Below, piece after piece: positions 54,150 through 64,000 of a stretch of 64,000 nt of DNA. The DNA comes from Liolophura sinensis (taxonomy: Eukaryota; Mollusca; Polyplacophora; Chitonida; Chitonidae). The notes beneath the pieces were generated by a model. That model worked only from the letters and a program-made list of their open reading frames with translations. It made no database searches and was not told the origin of the DNA. Every line of letters starts with the position of its first letter. Position 1 is the stretch's first letter. The stretch covers positions 6,445,338 through 6,509,337 of the forward strand of contig NC_088302.1 in assembly GCF_032854445.1 (NCBI RefSeq), written 5' to 3'. Made by a program: the position numbers and the translations under genes.

Positions 54150-56408
54150 TTACTCGATGAGGATGACCATCCCAGCCCATCCTGCGGGCGCCGCATCTCT
54201 ATGGCCGTAAGCCAAGGTGTGGACACCATCTTCGGCGATCCAGCGCTTACTATCGAAGGGGGACAGTGAGACCTTATTCAGGTGCTGCCCATAGATATGG
54301 TGGCGCTCTGATCGCAACACGTCCATACCGTGGCGGAAGATCTTCTTCTCGAAGAGGGCCTCTTTGTACTGCTTATGGGGGATGCGCTTTTCCACAACTC
54401 CCTTTTTCACGCCCTTGGCCTTCTTAATGTTGGCTCCACCTGCCTCCAGAGTGGAGTACATCTTGGGGCGCAGACCAATGTATTCGGCGATCGGCCGCCC
54501 CGCGCACTCGTCCTTCATTTTACCCAAGACCTTCATATTTGCTACGCTGTGCAGGGGGTGGTCTTGTGGGTAATCTGAGGTGTCGTACAGGTTTACATTT
54601 ACGTACTGGGCCTTCATGTGGTTGTAGTAGAAGTCGTACATCAGGTGCTTTGAGAGATCTAGAATGCTCATGCCCACGTAAATAGGTCGGTTTAGGACTA
54701 GACGGGCCTTGTGCATCTGAATCGCTGCCATGTCATCATCAAATATGTTTGCCCGTGCGAAGCTCGGGCTGGCTATCAAGCGTCGGAGCTTGTCGTCTTC
54801 TCCAGAGCGTACCAGCTTGACGTCCACACGCTTCTGAAGGTTCTCCATGGTTTTTCCGAAGACCGAGTTGTTCATTAGCTTGTACAGGTCCTTCTCGAAT
54901 TTACTTGCGGCCGTTTTTCGGAGCTCGGTGTTCATCCTGATATAGGGTTCCATCCAAGGGCTCTGGGCGAATCTCAGGGCCCGTTGAACCTTTGTCAGGC
55001 GTATTCCCAGAGATAGATACAGCTGTAGGTTCCGGCAGTGCAGGACGTACCGTTCCTTGTTGCGGAGGTTGGAGACAAGATTTTCGACCTCGGTATGCGC
55101 TTTCTTGCCGAGAAGGCCGTGCTGATAGTCTGACATCCACTCCTTCTGGACCACCAAACGCTCCGGGGCTAATGGGTAGCCGTTATGTGCGTTATGTAGG
55201 TCGGCCGGATACTCTAGGTCGACCTCGAGGATGTAACCAGAAGGACCTTCGTGGGGGTGGGTAGCAATCGTTTCACTGAGACGCTGCGCGTCACCTACCC
55301 ACAGAAAGCCGCCCGTTGGAAGAAACTGACTCATAGCCCAGCCATATAGATTATTGGCGTCTAGGTATTGGATGTAGCTGTTTGGACTTCCGGGGTTGTA
55401 TCCCTCCACCTGCGGATTATTGACTTTGGCGTTTCGCTTACTTACCATGGTGATTCCTCCTCGCAACCCCTTCCCAATGAAAAGATGTTGGTCATAGTCC
55501 GTCAACAGCTTCATCTCTACCCCGGTCTTCTTGAACATCGCATCCTACGAAAGACCTGAGCTCGTAAAGTAGTGAGCAGGGTCCAATCCATACTGCCGTA
55601 AACAAGTCTTCCGGAAGGCCTCAAACACATCAGCCAACAGGAGCACGTCTGTGCGGCAGTAAAGGTCTGTGTATTCTCCCAGATTGGTGCAGTCAAATAC
55701 CTTCCATACGTGTTGAGCGTGGATGTAGTCCTCATCGCTAATGCCTGAGACTTTGAGCTTACTGTAGAAAGCCTCTTTAGGTGGGAGGCTGGACTCGTCG
55801 AATCGCTCCCAGGAGTCCATATACTCATAGGAGTAGACGCCCTTGCGCATGAGTAACTTACGTTTTTCTTCGGCAGGCTCATACCGGGCTGTGATGTGGA
55901 AAGCCTCAGGTTTGTTGGCATCTACCAGATTGTCAAGGGAAGCCGGTAAGAATTGAACGCTGTCGATGAAGCGGAGCTGCCCCAGCGAGAAGGAGATGTA
56001 CTTTTCCGTGTTGTTGGGGATGCAAGATATGCGGCCCTCTACCTTACTTATGGCTTGCATCAGGAGGTGCCCTTCGTAGCCCCGTAGGTTGTGGAAGACT
56101 ACCGGTATGGCTGTCTTGCGACCCAGCCGCAACTTTAGGTTGCATACGTTATGGGCCGCGCCTCTGTACTTGCCGGTGATATGGCAGTGATCGCGCACAG
56201 AATCGACGCCTAGAAGCTTCTCACACACGTGACAGGTTGTGGCGTTGTTGTGGGCCTGCCAGTCCTGGGGAGTCATCCTCATGCCTATAGGGTTGGCTAG
56301 AACATTTTTGATTTCCTGCTCCTCCTGTTGGAGAGCTCTGAGGAAGTGTTCCGTCGCGTTAGGGCCTCTGTATTCCACGGGGCGTTTTGTGTGGCCGTCG
56401 CAACGCAC
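54150..56408 (-). pseudogene. Protein-primed DNA polymerase B, copy B, motif C deleted
   Basis: Begins inside the gene just upstream of the endonuclease-like motif ('CDGHTKRPVEYRGPNATEH') and runs to the natural stop. Motif A 'YLDANNLYGWAM' and motif B 'LMNNSVFGKTM' are present. The segment carrying motif C is replaced by 'KAQYVNVNLYDTS' (near 54595), an in-frame loss of about 28 codons. An in-frame TAG at 55545-55547 stands where copy A has Trp (TGG). Exo I and the N-terminal third are absent. Not functional. Confidence 0.92.
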
Positions 56409-56409
56409 C

Positions 56410-56954
56410 GCCGGTGGTCAAGCAAATAAATGTTTTAAATCATTTAAAAAAGAAAATGCCGAGGCGTGGTGAGAGATAAATCTCGTCTTGTGTTAGCCAC
56501 ATACTGAGCCTGAACTTAACGTTGCACATGTATCCAAATCGGACAATAGTTGAAGCAGTTTTTTTTTACAGAGGACAACCAATAAATATATAGGAAATTT
56601 TAGGCATGAATACAACTGGTTTTCAAACTTACAGCAAATCCTCTACACACAATTTCAGGAAATCCCACAATATTTAGAGCAGTTATTTCACTCAACCGAA
56701 GAACAAATGAGATTTACTAAATTCATTACACATGCAAGGGATCAAGCTGGTTGGTCTGAATAATTGCGTGCAGATATTAACCTGTGACTTTTACATGTAC
56801 CATCTATGTTGATATGTGAATATGCGGATACAGTTGAAAACCAACTGGATTGGCACAAAAGATTTGGGAATGTAATACTTTTTTTGAGTCTGATTGCATG
56901 AGCTGGGGCTAGGTTTTCAGTAATTTGTTCATATCATGAAAAGTAATAACAGAA
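56410..56954. other. AT-rich host flank, nothing recognised
   Basis: Base composition drops sharply to AT-rich at the element's right junction; no gene. Confidence 0.5.
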
Positions 56955-57231
56955 GAATCAGAAGAATATAAGCGTCATGTCCGACATTCATATACAATTC
57001 GTAGTCCTTAAAAGGCGTTCCAAGTCGATAATCGCAAGACCCATTTCCAAAACAACGTCTAACACTAGCTCCCAAAGACAAAGGTATGTAAGAAATTATA
57101 CAAATAGGAAATAAAGCCGGTAACACACAAGAGAGAAGCGGTCATCAGTTTTCAATGATGCCGGACAGACAGTGGATATTCCAGGCATGAATTCCCTTTC
57201 AAAGATCAAATTCGTAGTCCGTGAATGAGTT
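56955..57231 (-). repeat. Dispersed repeat C, copy 2
   Basis: Reverse-orientation match to 22241-22530 over nearly its full length; see there for shared blocks. Confidence 0.7.
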
Positions 57232-57249
57232 CCAGGTAAAATAACAATT

Positions 57250-57770
57250 AAACAAGTATATCAGTCGCGCTTTGATTGCAACTGTTCATAAAGGCATCAT
57301 GCTGATGTAATGAGCAAGGATACCCTTACGGTCCCTAGCCCCAGGTTAAGCGGTATTAGATACAGTTCGAGCGTTACAGACCCTAACCGAACAGATTGTG
57401 ATTCAAAAGTAACGGACAATTACGTCTTTCCCGTTAATATGTAAAGATCTCATACTACAAGGGGTGCCATCAACGATGTTACACATGACATACAAGATAG
57501 ACGGTTACACTGGGTAACCAGCGCCATCTACGTTGTTAAATACCATGTACGTGATACATATGTACATAGGGATAACAGCGACGTCTATGTGGTTGATCAC
57601 AATGTGGTTGATCGCCAGAGAGTATACTCATTGTAAAATCTGAGAAACTTAGAATGAAGGCGTTTGATGGAGTATCCTTGACAAACTTGTTTTTGAACTA
57701 GCAACTTGTGACGCAGATCAAAGTCATCACAATTAACGCAAGATCTGACAAATGCTACCGCTTGGTAAAT
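57250..57770 (+). repeat. Dispersed repeat D, copy 2
   Basis: Similar to 16080-16415 with gaps. It contains internal near-duplications such as 'tgtggttgatcacaatgtgg'. Type unknown. Confidence 0.4.
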
Positions 57771-60371
57771 AAAAAGAATCGAGCTTTAAAGATATTACTT
57801 TTATAAATTAGGTAAAACAACGCTGAAATGTGAGTAATAGCAGGTCACTGTCCATTAGTTACTCAAAATGGTATGTCACTATTCCCAATAAACAGTAACA
57901 TGAACACATTACCAAAGATCAGGCCTTATGAACGCCTAATCGTACAATGCGTGAATTTTAGGAATAAAATATAGAAGTGAAAAGCATGCGTCCTAACAAT
58001 AATAATTGATGGATGCTGTCAAATTTAAAAAAAAAAAAAAATTTACGTAATCCATAATATACGTTTCTGCTAATCAAGAGTACTGCCTTTTTTACGACTG
58101 ACTGACTGGAGTTAAGTAAAAAGTAACGAAGTAAAAGCAGCAAAACAATGAGCAAGCCGTGTGAATAAAATATGTTATTTTCTTTTAAGACCTTTCTCGT
58201 AGGAAATGAATTAAACGGCCACTAAAGTGAAAAGACAATGCCTTGTGTTTCTTACGCGCGCGTGAACAATATAAGGGATATTAATCGAGTGGAATTTACT
58301 GGTTCGAAAGATATGAAAGTTCACAAATGGAGAGAAAAGTTAAAATATTGTTGCAAAAATCTTTTCCACGCGAGAACAATGTCAGATGGCAGACAGAAAC
58401 ATTATTAAAAATGACAAATTCTAAAATCAATATACATTTAGTGGCCTTCATTAAAATGCATTCGTGGAAGTGGGTTTTCACCGGCCATAATGCTGGCCGC
58501 CGTCATATAAGTGAAATATTCTTGAGTACGGCGTAAAATACCTATTAAATAAAGAAATAAAATGCATTCACTATACCGAAATAGTGTATGAGATGTCCAA
58601 AGCGTCCTCTAATCAATCTGTAGAACATGTCACAGACTCAGTGTAACCTGTGCTTGTCTTGAAGGCATCATAGTTCACATTTACCGCTGTAAGGTTTACT
58701 GGTCAAACAAATGAATGTGAATGCACACTGAACAGCTGAATGTTAAAGAGTTAAAATTTGGCCATGTGTATAAATTGGCAGCAGGAATATTATACCATGG
58801 AAAATCTAGAGGTAGTTGGCGTCATCACTTTCGAAAAAATTCATATTTGAAAGAAAAGTTTTGTGAAAGGATTATTGGTTGACAGCTTTTTTACGAGTAC
58901 GCAAATGGTACATAGTTCGATAACAGTTTCGCACAGGGAGTTCTTCCAGTATCTAATTCCTTGACCAAGAGCAATTCAGCCACAAAGTCAACAAAATTAG
59001 AAGTCCAATTGTTCTAAATGTTCACGCAGTTTTTATGTCTGAAAACATTGTTATATACTGGACAGCTGTTAATCATGCTACAGGGGCGCGAGCATCATTA
59101 GGACATAAATACCTCATTATGACATGACTTTAAAGACAATGCATTGCACCATAATGTCATATTATGTTATACTGTAAGATTGTAGACATTTTCCCAAATT
59201 TTTTTTGCAATTAAGTCGTTATCAATTATATTTGTTCGATTAGTATAAGCCGTTTGTGGCAACATATCAAGGCAACACATCGTAATACATGTTTTGGTCC
59301 TTACATTGTACAGTTGTATCTCAGCAATACAAATATGGCAAGGAAACATAAAATTCATGTAAAATCTGTCAACTTTTTTTTCGATCTTTTCAGGATTATA
59401 TCCAAATGTTCATCACTAATAGTATATGTAACTAACAGCTCATTCCACAATTTAACAGATAACTTCTTCAACGGACCATACAAAACTTTGTACAATAAGT
59501 TTGTTGGCATTCACATAGTTAAGAAGATCAACTATTGGGCGGTAACCCAAGGGGTGAAGCGGTATTATTTCATTCTATAGTAACTTGCCTCATGCCTAAT
59601 TTTTCTTCACCTGTGGAAATATTTCTGTATATATTAACAACAACCCGATTTGGGATAAAAACGTGATATACTTGACATGCTAAATCCAAATGTAGGCCTA
59701 CATTAGAAGACAAAAATTTATTATTTGTGCGTTTTTTATTGGCAGTATATAGTATAACTCTAAAGTGCTTCTGAACACTAGCTGTTTTCGTGATCATTGT
59801 ATTTCATTGTGTTAGCTTCTCTCCTCAGAAATCACCGATACATGTACACATTGGAAACGGGGCCCTCGATGACTGGGCCCTCGATGATAATTTAACATAG
59901 CACAAATAACTGACTATAGGTGTAAAATTAAAACCATACATTGGAACCGATATTAGGATGATTTAATGCAGTGCGGTAGCAGAACTTGTTGTATGGAAAC
60001 CGAAATGACCATTTGTTTTTAGCCCTTGCTATCTCTTCTTCATGGCAAACACCAGAGAACGTCACAAATACAAATATCACAGAAGTCCTTATCCACGACT
60101 GTGGGTAGTGGTGCATGAGCTTTTGCTGTAACCTTCAGTTTCTGAAAACTAGCGTGTCGTGGAGAGCTTCGCGCACGTAAAAAAAAATATGGAGATCTAC
60201 TTTCGATTTTGACAGGGCTGCTTGCTTTAAACCTCGTATGTACGCCAAAACTTTGATGAATTTAGGCGTACACATAAATAGTCATGCGTATTCGTTACGC
60301 TCTGTTTTAATTTCAGAAGCGTATCACCTGATTTTTAAGCTCATTTACGCCTGCACGCCTCTTAACTGCAG
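57771..60371. other. Intergenic DNA with one SINE-B copy
   Basis: No gene recognised; frames at 59254-59580 and 60238-60423 are featureless. 'gggccctcgatga' is directly duplicated near 59860-59885. Confidence 0.4.
58486..58562 (+). repeat. SINE family B 3' end
   Basis: 'cataatgctggccgccgtca', 'gtgaaatattcttgagtacg', 'gcgtaaaatacc' and an 'aaataaag' tail. Confidence 0.75.
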
Positions 60372-60703
60372 ACGCTTCGGGAGCGGTAGATTCATTGTCA
60401 CTCCTGAGTCGAATCACACCTAAGACTTCAAAAGAGGAAGCTCTAGCTGCCTCTCTTGGCATTCACAGTGAAGGGGATAGAGCAACTACTGGTTGACCCA
60501 ATCAGTATAATGCCTCGGCCGGGCGGCTTACTTGCCTTACTTGCCTGACTTGCCGTCTCAGTGAGGCAGCACTAGATAAAAGAACGGTGGAAATCCGTCC
60601 TGCAACAAGGAGGCACATTGCATGCATTCTAAGGATTCCTTCGTCGTCACATGACTGAAAAATTGTTAAGTACGACGTTAAACCCCAAGCACTCACTCAC
60701 TCG
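60372..60703 (+). repeat. tRNA-derived SINE, family A, diverged copy
   Basis: Head-derived 'cgggagcggtagattc', 'cacacctaagacttcaaaag' and the full body, ending in 'aaaccccaagcactcactca'. A local 'cttacttgc' duplication is present. Confidence 0.8.
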
Positions 60704-62219
60704 CCTTGACTTCAGCACTGGGGTCAAGGTTAAATGGCATACCCGCCGTCTGATAACTTCCACATTTTTACAATTTTGATGGCTAGCAAAGCGCTTGATT
60801 GCCATAAGGTAGGGCTAAATATTATTAGGAGCTGTTAAGTACATGTACATAGACGATCTTACATGGTGTAAATCTTTTCGCTATATACGCTATAACAGGC
60901 AATCCAGGTTCGGATTAATATGTGAAATTTACTCTCAAGATCCTCAAAAAAAAACGCAAGCGCTTTCGATAATCTTTCGTGACACGAAACTAAACTAATA
61001 ATAAATGAAAGCACGATTCCAAACATAATTAATATTTTTATTCAATGCATAATCATAATATATAAATCCCAGCAAAACAATGAAGAAAACATCACGAAAG
61101 GAAGCTAATATTTGATCATAACACACGGTCTATTTCGTTAAGCCCACTGACACGGCGTGAAACTTGGGTGAAACTACTTCCGGCAATTTCTTCACATTTT
61201 TCATGGCTCTAGAATGGGCCTATGGCGATTCTCATCAATAGACTCATAAATATACTACCATTTCGTCTTGTAGACATGATGAGATCTGAATGGATTTAAA
61301 AAAATTACTTAATTTCTTTGTCATGTTCGAAACTAAAAATGTGGAGAAGACCGTCAATTAGGGGACACAGAATCGTTACATCTTGCACAAGTTTGCATTT
61401 ACTAAGTATTAGTAATAATTAATGTTTAACAGCGGTGTCTGACTCTGTGTGTACGTATACTCAGGATAATGGTACTTAATCTGCACTGTGCATCGTTCAG
61501 AGACAAACAAAGCAGTGGGTGAACGTGGAATATGTAGAGAATAGTCATGAACATGATACATGTGATAATGGAGGAAATACAAACCTAACGATCTCCTCAA
61601 CATTTTGACTCTAAGGAATAATAATTGAAATGGATAAATAAATAAAAAGTAAAAACGACACAAAAAAACTTACAGCGTAGAGAGTGACACAAGCGCAGGG
61701 ACGACAGTGTGAAAGTTGTCAAATGTTCACATGTAACCGGTGAAAAACGGCATCTTTTCACAACCCAAAACATCCAACTCCCATCATTTCTGTACAAAAT
61801 TTTTTCCTCTATCGCTTTGTATTATATTGACATCTTTGCCTGCCTGCATATGCGTAGCATGGCATAAGGTTTTCTAGTATCTAAAAAAAATGTATTTAGA
61901 CGATCTTTGAATGTCGATCTTAAGTCAGACAAGGAACTATGTATAATAGAGAGGCAAGCGGATACATGTACATGTAGTTAAAGTCTATCAGCTCGGTTCC
62001 GACGGCAAGTACCAATTGCCTCGGATGACGTCATAGTTATACAAAAACAAGTGGCATGCTGGGTATTGTGCGGAGTTTTGACGGAGGATGACACCCTGTT
62101 ACCTGAACTGCCGTCGACTTTTCTGTAAACCTTGTTTCTGACACTGCGATATTTGAAACCTGTATCTCTTGTAGTATATGATCTCACCTCAGCATATTTT
62201 TAGAGATGGATATTAAGGA
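60704..62219. other. Intergenic DNA up to the LTR
   Basis: No gene recognised; 61660-61760 faintly resembles repeat E. Confidence 0.45.
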
Positions 62220-63241
62220 TGTTATGTATGACTATTTAACGTCTTCATGTACTGTTAGTCTGCGGACCTTTGTGTTGTATGTTATAAGCATAACAGGCCC
62301 TGTTATATATGTACAGTGCGGACCTGGCCGAAAGCACCGTGTTCAATGCTCTGTTTATTTAACTGGCTGTTCATTGGCTGTTAAACTCGGTGTTTAAAAA
62401 TAGTTGAATCCACCTGGCACGTATATAAGCCGTGTTTTCTGTGCAGAGGGGAGGTATTTTTGCTGCATCCACTGGGAGCCAGGAGAGTGTGAGACGCTCT
62501 CGTATCGAGTCCATTATTTTGATATGAGCTGCTGATGCCAGTTTCATTTGGGAGGACAGATTTTTATGCCGACACCGTTTGTGTACCACAGTAGTACTGA
62601 TGTCTGGTTTATGTGAATTTCTGCGGAAGTCACGTTTATTGGTGTTCGGATCTTTATTATGATTATACAGTGTGGACTGTGTAATTTGTTTAACACGCTG
62701 ACCTCACCTGACCGACAAGGTCGTCAAGGACTCTAAACTGAAGTTTTCAGTTTTGCAAAGGACGTTCGTTCTGCCACAAGGTGACATTACTCTACGTCTC
62801 TGAACGGCTCGTTTGTGAGCTTCTGCGGGAGCTGTGACTGATCTGAAGTGGATTATACCTCCATGCCTGTATTTACCCTGTGTTGTGCTCTGCGGGTGTG
62901 ACGTCATTCAAAGGCTTGACTGTTCCAGTTCTGTGTAACCTGTGTACTGTGTTCGTGTTCGCTAACCTGGCGAAGTACCTGTCTAGGACAATTTGTGACT
63001 TGTGTGGATTGTGTGTTCATCCCATGGTCTTTACGTTGGATTTCCTGGAATACATTCCTTGGGATGCAAAGGTGAACTGGAAACTTGTAAAGACCGGTAA
63101 TACTGATGTGTATGTTGTTGTTGTTGTTGTTGTTGAACTGTCTGTAAAACTGTACGTCTCATTTTGTATATAAAGCATTGTTTACATTGTAATATTGAGT
63201 CACTGAGTCTGTTTTCTGTTGCCGTTTTCAATACCGTAACA
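62220..63241 (+). mobile_element. 5' LTR of a Ty3/gypsy-like retrotransposon
   Basis: About 1.02 kb, opening TGTTA and closing TAACA (short inverted termini). A TATA box lies at 62422-62429. Five bases after the end comes the primer-binding site, and the gag gene starts ~130 bp on. The left boundary is placed from the TGTTA/TAACA symmetry alone, because the 3' LTR lies outside the window. A (GTT)n tract at 63112-63133 lies in the 3' half. Frames inside it are spurious. Confidence 0.65.
62422..62429 (+). promoter_or_regulatory. TATA box of the LTR promoter
   Basis: TATATAAG in 'gcacgtatataagccgtg', placed ~200 bp into the LTR, consistent with a U3/R boundary some 25-30 bp downstream. Confidence 0.5.
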
Positions 63242-63246
63242 GAAAT

Positions 63247-63264
63247 TGGGGGCTTGTCCGGGAA
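63247..63264 (+). other. Primer-binding site, tRNA-Pro type
   Basis: 'tgggggcttgtccgggaa' is complementary to the tRNA-Pro 3' end with about two mismatches (the classical tRNA-Pro site reads CTC and GAT at the differing places). Confidence 0.7.
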
Positions 63265-63369
63265 CTGATTGTTTCCCTTTTGTTTTGCACCGGATATTTG
63301 AAGTTAAACACAAGTGAGAAGCGATTGCTTAATTTTAACGGTGAATGATTCAGTGGCTAAATATTTACA

Positions 63370-64000
63370 ATGGGAGATTTTGATCCTAAACAGTTTGTTA
63401 ATGCGCCCGATCAGGATGTTTTTGAGAGTTTAAAGAAGGAAGACTTGGTTAAGTTAGGGACATTTTTAGGTTTGTCCATAAAGTCTTCATGGAGGAAAAG
63501 AGATATGCAGCATACTTTGTTGAAACATTTAGTGGAGATAGGCAAGTTTGATAGTTCTGCATTATCTGATTATGAGTTCGAGGGTCAGTCTGATGCTGAG
63601 CTTAAGTTTAAGCAGTTTGAGTTAAAGTTGAGATTGGAGAAAGAGGAAAGAGAGAGAGAGAAAGAGAGGGAACATGAGAGAGAGAGGCAAGAGAAAGAGA
63701 GGGAACATGAGAGAGAGAGGCAAGAGAAAGAGAGGGAACATGAGATAGAGTTAGAAAAGTTGAAAATGCAGAGAGAGAGAGAGGAAAGGGAGAGGGAAGT
63801 GCAGAGAGAGGAAAGGGAGAGGGAAGTGCAGAGAGAGGAAAGAGAGAGGGAAGTGCAGAGAGAGGAGAGAGAAATGCAAGAAAGAGAGAGGGAAAGAGAA
63901 TTGGAGTTTCAAATGAAAAAGTTAGAATTAGAGAGAGATGAGAAACCGGGTCCTTCCGGTAGACAGGATTCAGGATTTGATGTGACCAAATACATTCGGT
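63370..64000 (+). CDS. LTR retrotransposon gag, 5' part, open to window end
   Basis: ATG 63370 ('ttacaATGGGAG') and an uninterrupted frame of 210 codons to the last base. Residues 1-85 form a small globular domain ('QDVFESLKKEDLVKLGTFLG', 'MQHTLLKHLVEIGKF'). Residues ~95-190 are a Glu/Arg coiled coil encoded by imperfect 'gagagagag'-type repeats. Then 'PGPSGRQDSGFDVTKYIR' begins the capsid domain typical of invertebrate gypsy gag. No stop in a purine-rich repeat of this length suggests a young or active copy. It continues beyond the window. Confidence 0.8.
   Translation, partial: MGDFDPKQFVNAPDQDVFESLKKEDLVKLGTFLGLSIKSSWRKRDMQHTLLKHLVEIGKFDSSALSDYEFEGQSDAELKFKQFELKLRLEKEEREREKEREHERERQEKEREHERERQEKEREHEIELEKLKMQREREEREREVQREEREREVQREEREREVQREEREMQERERERELEFQMKKLELERDEKPGPSGRQDSGFDVTKYIR

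Larger units (their letters stand above)
39200..56409. mobile_element. Decayed Polinton/Maverick (adintovirus-like) element with inverted internal duplication
   Basis: About 17.2 kb of GC-rich, intronless, densely coding DNA in an AT-rich host region. It has the hallmark Polinton set: protein-primed polymerase B, retroviral-type integrase, packaging ATPase and major capsid protein, plus about ten small genes. Left edge: the 3' end of a zinc-binding gene, tandemly repeated. Right edge: interior of a second, inverted polymerase copy. No terminal inverted repeats or target duplication were found, so both natural ends are probably lost. Stops or frameshifts affect most hallmark genes. Confidence 0.93.
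53862..56409 (-). repeat. Long inverted repeat, right arm
   Basis: Reverse partner of 41176-43806; about 84 bp shorter because of one in-frame deletion in the polymerase. Outer end is an abrupt junction with AT-rich host DNA at 56409. Confidence 0.9.

Noticed and set aside
39200-56409. Bacterial or phage contamination
   Set aside because: Gene content is typical of eukaryotic Polintons, the arms continue into AT-rich host DNA without N gaps, and SINE/tRNA-like pieces lie within and around it. No Shine-Dalgarno pattern was seen.
62880-63173. 97-codon frame with a Val run
   Set aside because: Lies in the LTR; the Val run comes from a (GTT)n microsatellite.

Overview
The window reads as nuclear DNA of an invertebrate animal, most likely a mollusc. 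The reasons are: low gene density and AT-rich intergenic DNA; intron-split host exons with GT/AG borders and matching phases; many tRNA-derived SINE copies, including one family with a (CACT)n tail and another ending in (AAAT)n; and relics of Tc1, Harbinger, tyrosine-recombinase, LINE and Ty3/gypsy elements. There is one 200-base assembly gap (32003-32202). The species assignment is inference from repeat types, not proof.

1-39.2 kb is host DNA with scattered old transposons. It holds a foldback MITE (4.2 kb), a tyrosine-recombinase relic (4.6-5.1 kb), exons of a Myb/SANT-like protein (8.2-10.9 kb), a Tc1 relic (12.5-13.3 kb) and a PIF/Harbinger transposase relic (13.8-14.4 kb). A nest follows at 18.5-22.5 kb: a SINE within LINE ORF1 sequence, a truncated Ty3/gypsy gag-pol, and a LINE ORF2 3' end. 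The one convincing host gene is a five-exon hydroxylysine-kinase-like (HYKK, APH-fold kinase) gene on the minus strand at 25.2-30.4 kb. Its first three exons splice in phase, but exons 3 and 4 carry frame disruptions.

39.2-56.4 kb is the centrepiece: a GC-rich, intronless, virus-like Polinton/Maverick (adintovirus-like) element. It carries a protein-primed type B DNA polymerase with an embedded endonuclease-VII/HNH-like Cys-His motif, a retroviral-type integrase, an FtsK/HerA-type packaging ATPase, a double-jelly-roll major capsid protein and about ten compact genes of unknown function. A 2.6-kb piece (polymerase C-terminal two thirds plus integrase tail) is present again in inverted orientation at 53.9-56.4 kb, so a 10-kb morphogenesis cassette sits between two inverted polymerase copies. 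Both polymerase copies, the integrase, the ATPase, the capsid gene and several small genes carry stops, frameshifts or missing catalytic residues, so this is a decayed endogenous copy. Neither classical terminal inverted repeats nor a maturation protease could be recognised.

56.4-64 kb returns to AT-rich DNA with dispersed repeats and SINEs. It ends in the 5' LTR, tRNA-Pro-type primer-binding site and open gag frame of an apparently young Ty3/gypsy-like LTR retrotransposon that runs off the right edge.

In the Polinton the genes form a virion toolkit: polymerase and integrase for genome copying and insertion, ATPase for packaging, capsid protein plus unknown late proteins (several with membrane segments) for particle assembly. 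They are packed with overlaps or gaps of a few bases, and with two head-to-head start-codon pairs only 10-25 bp apart.
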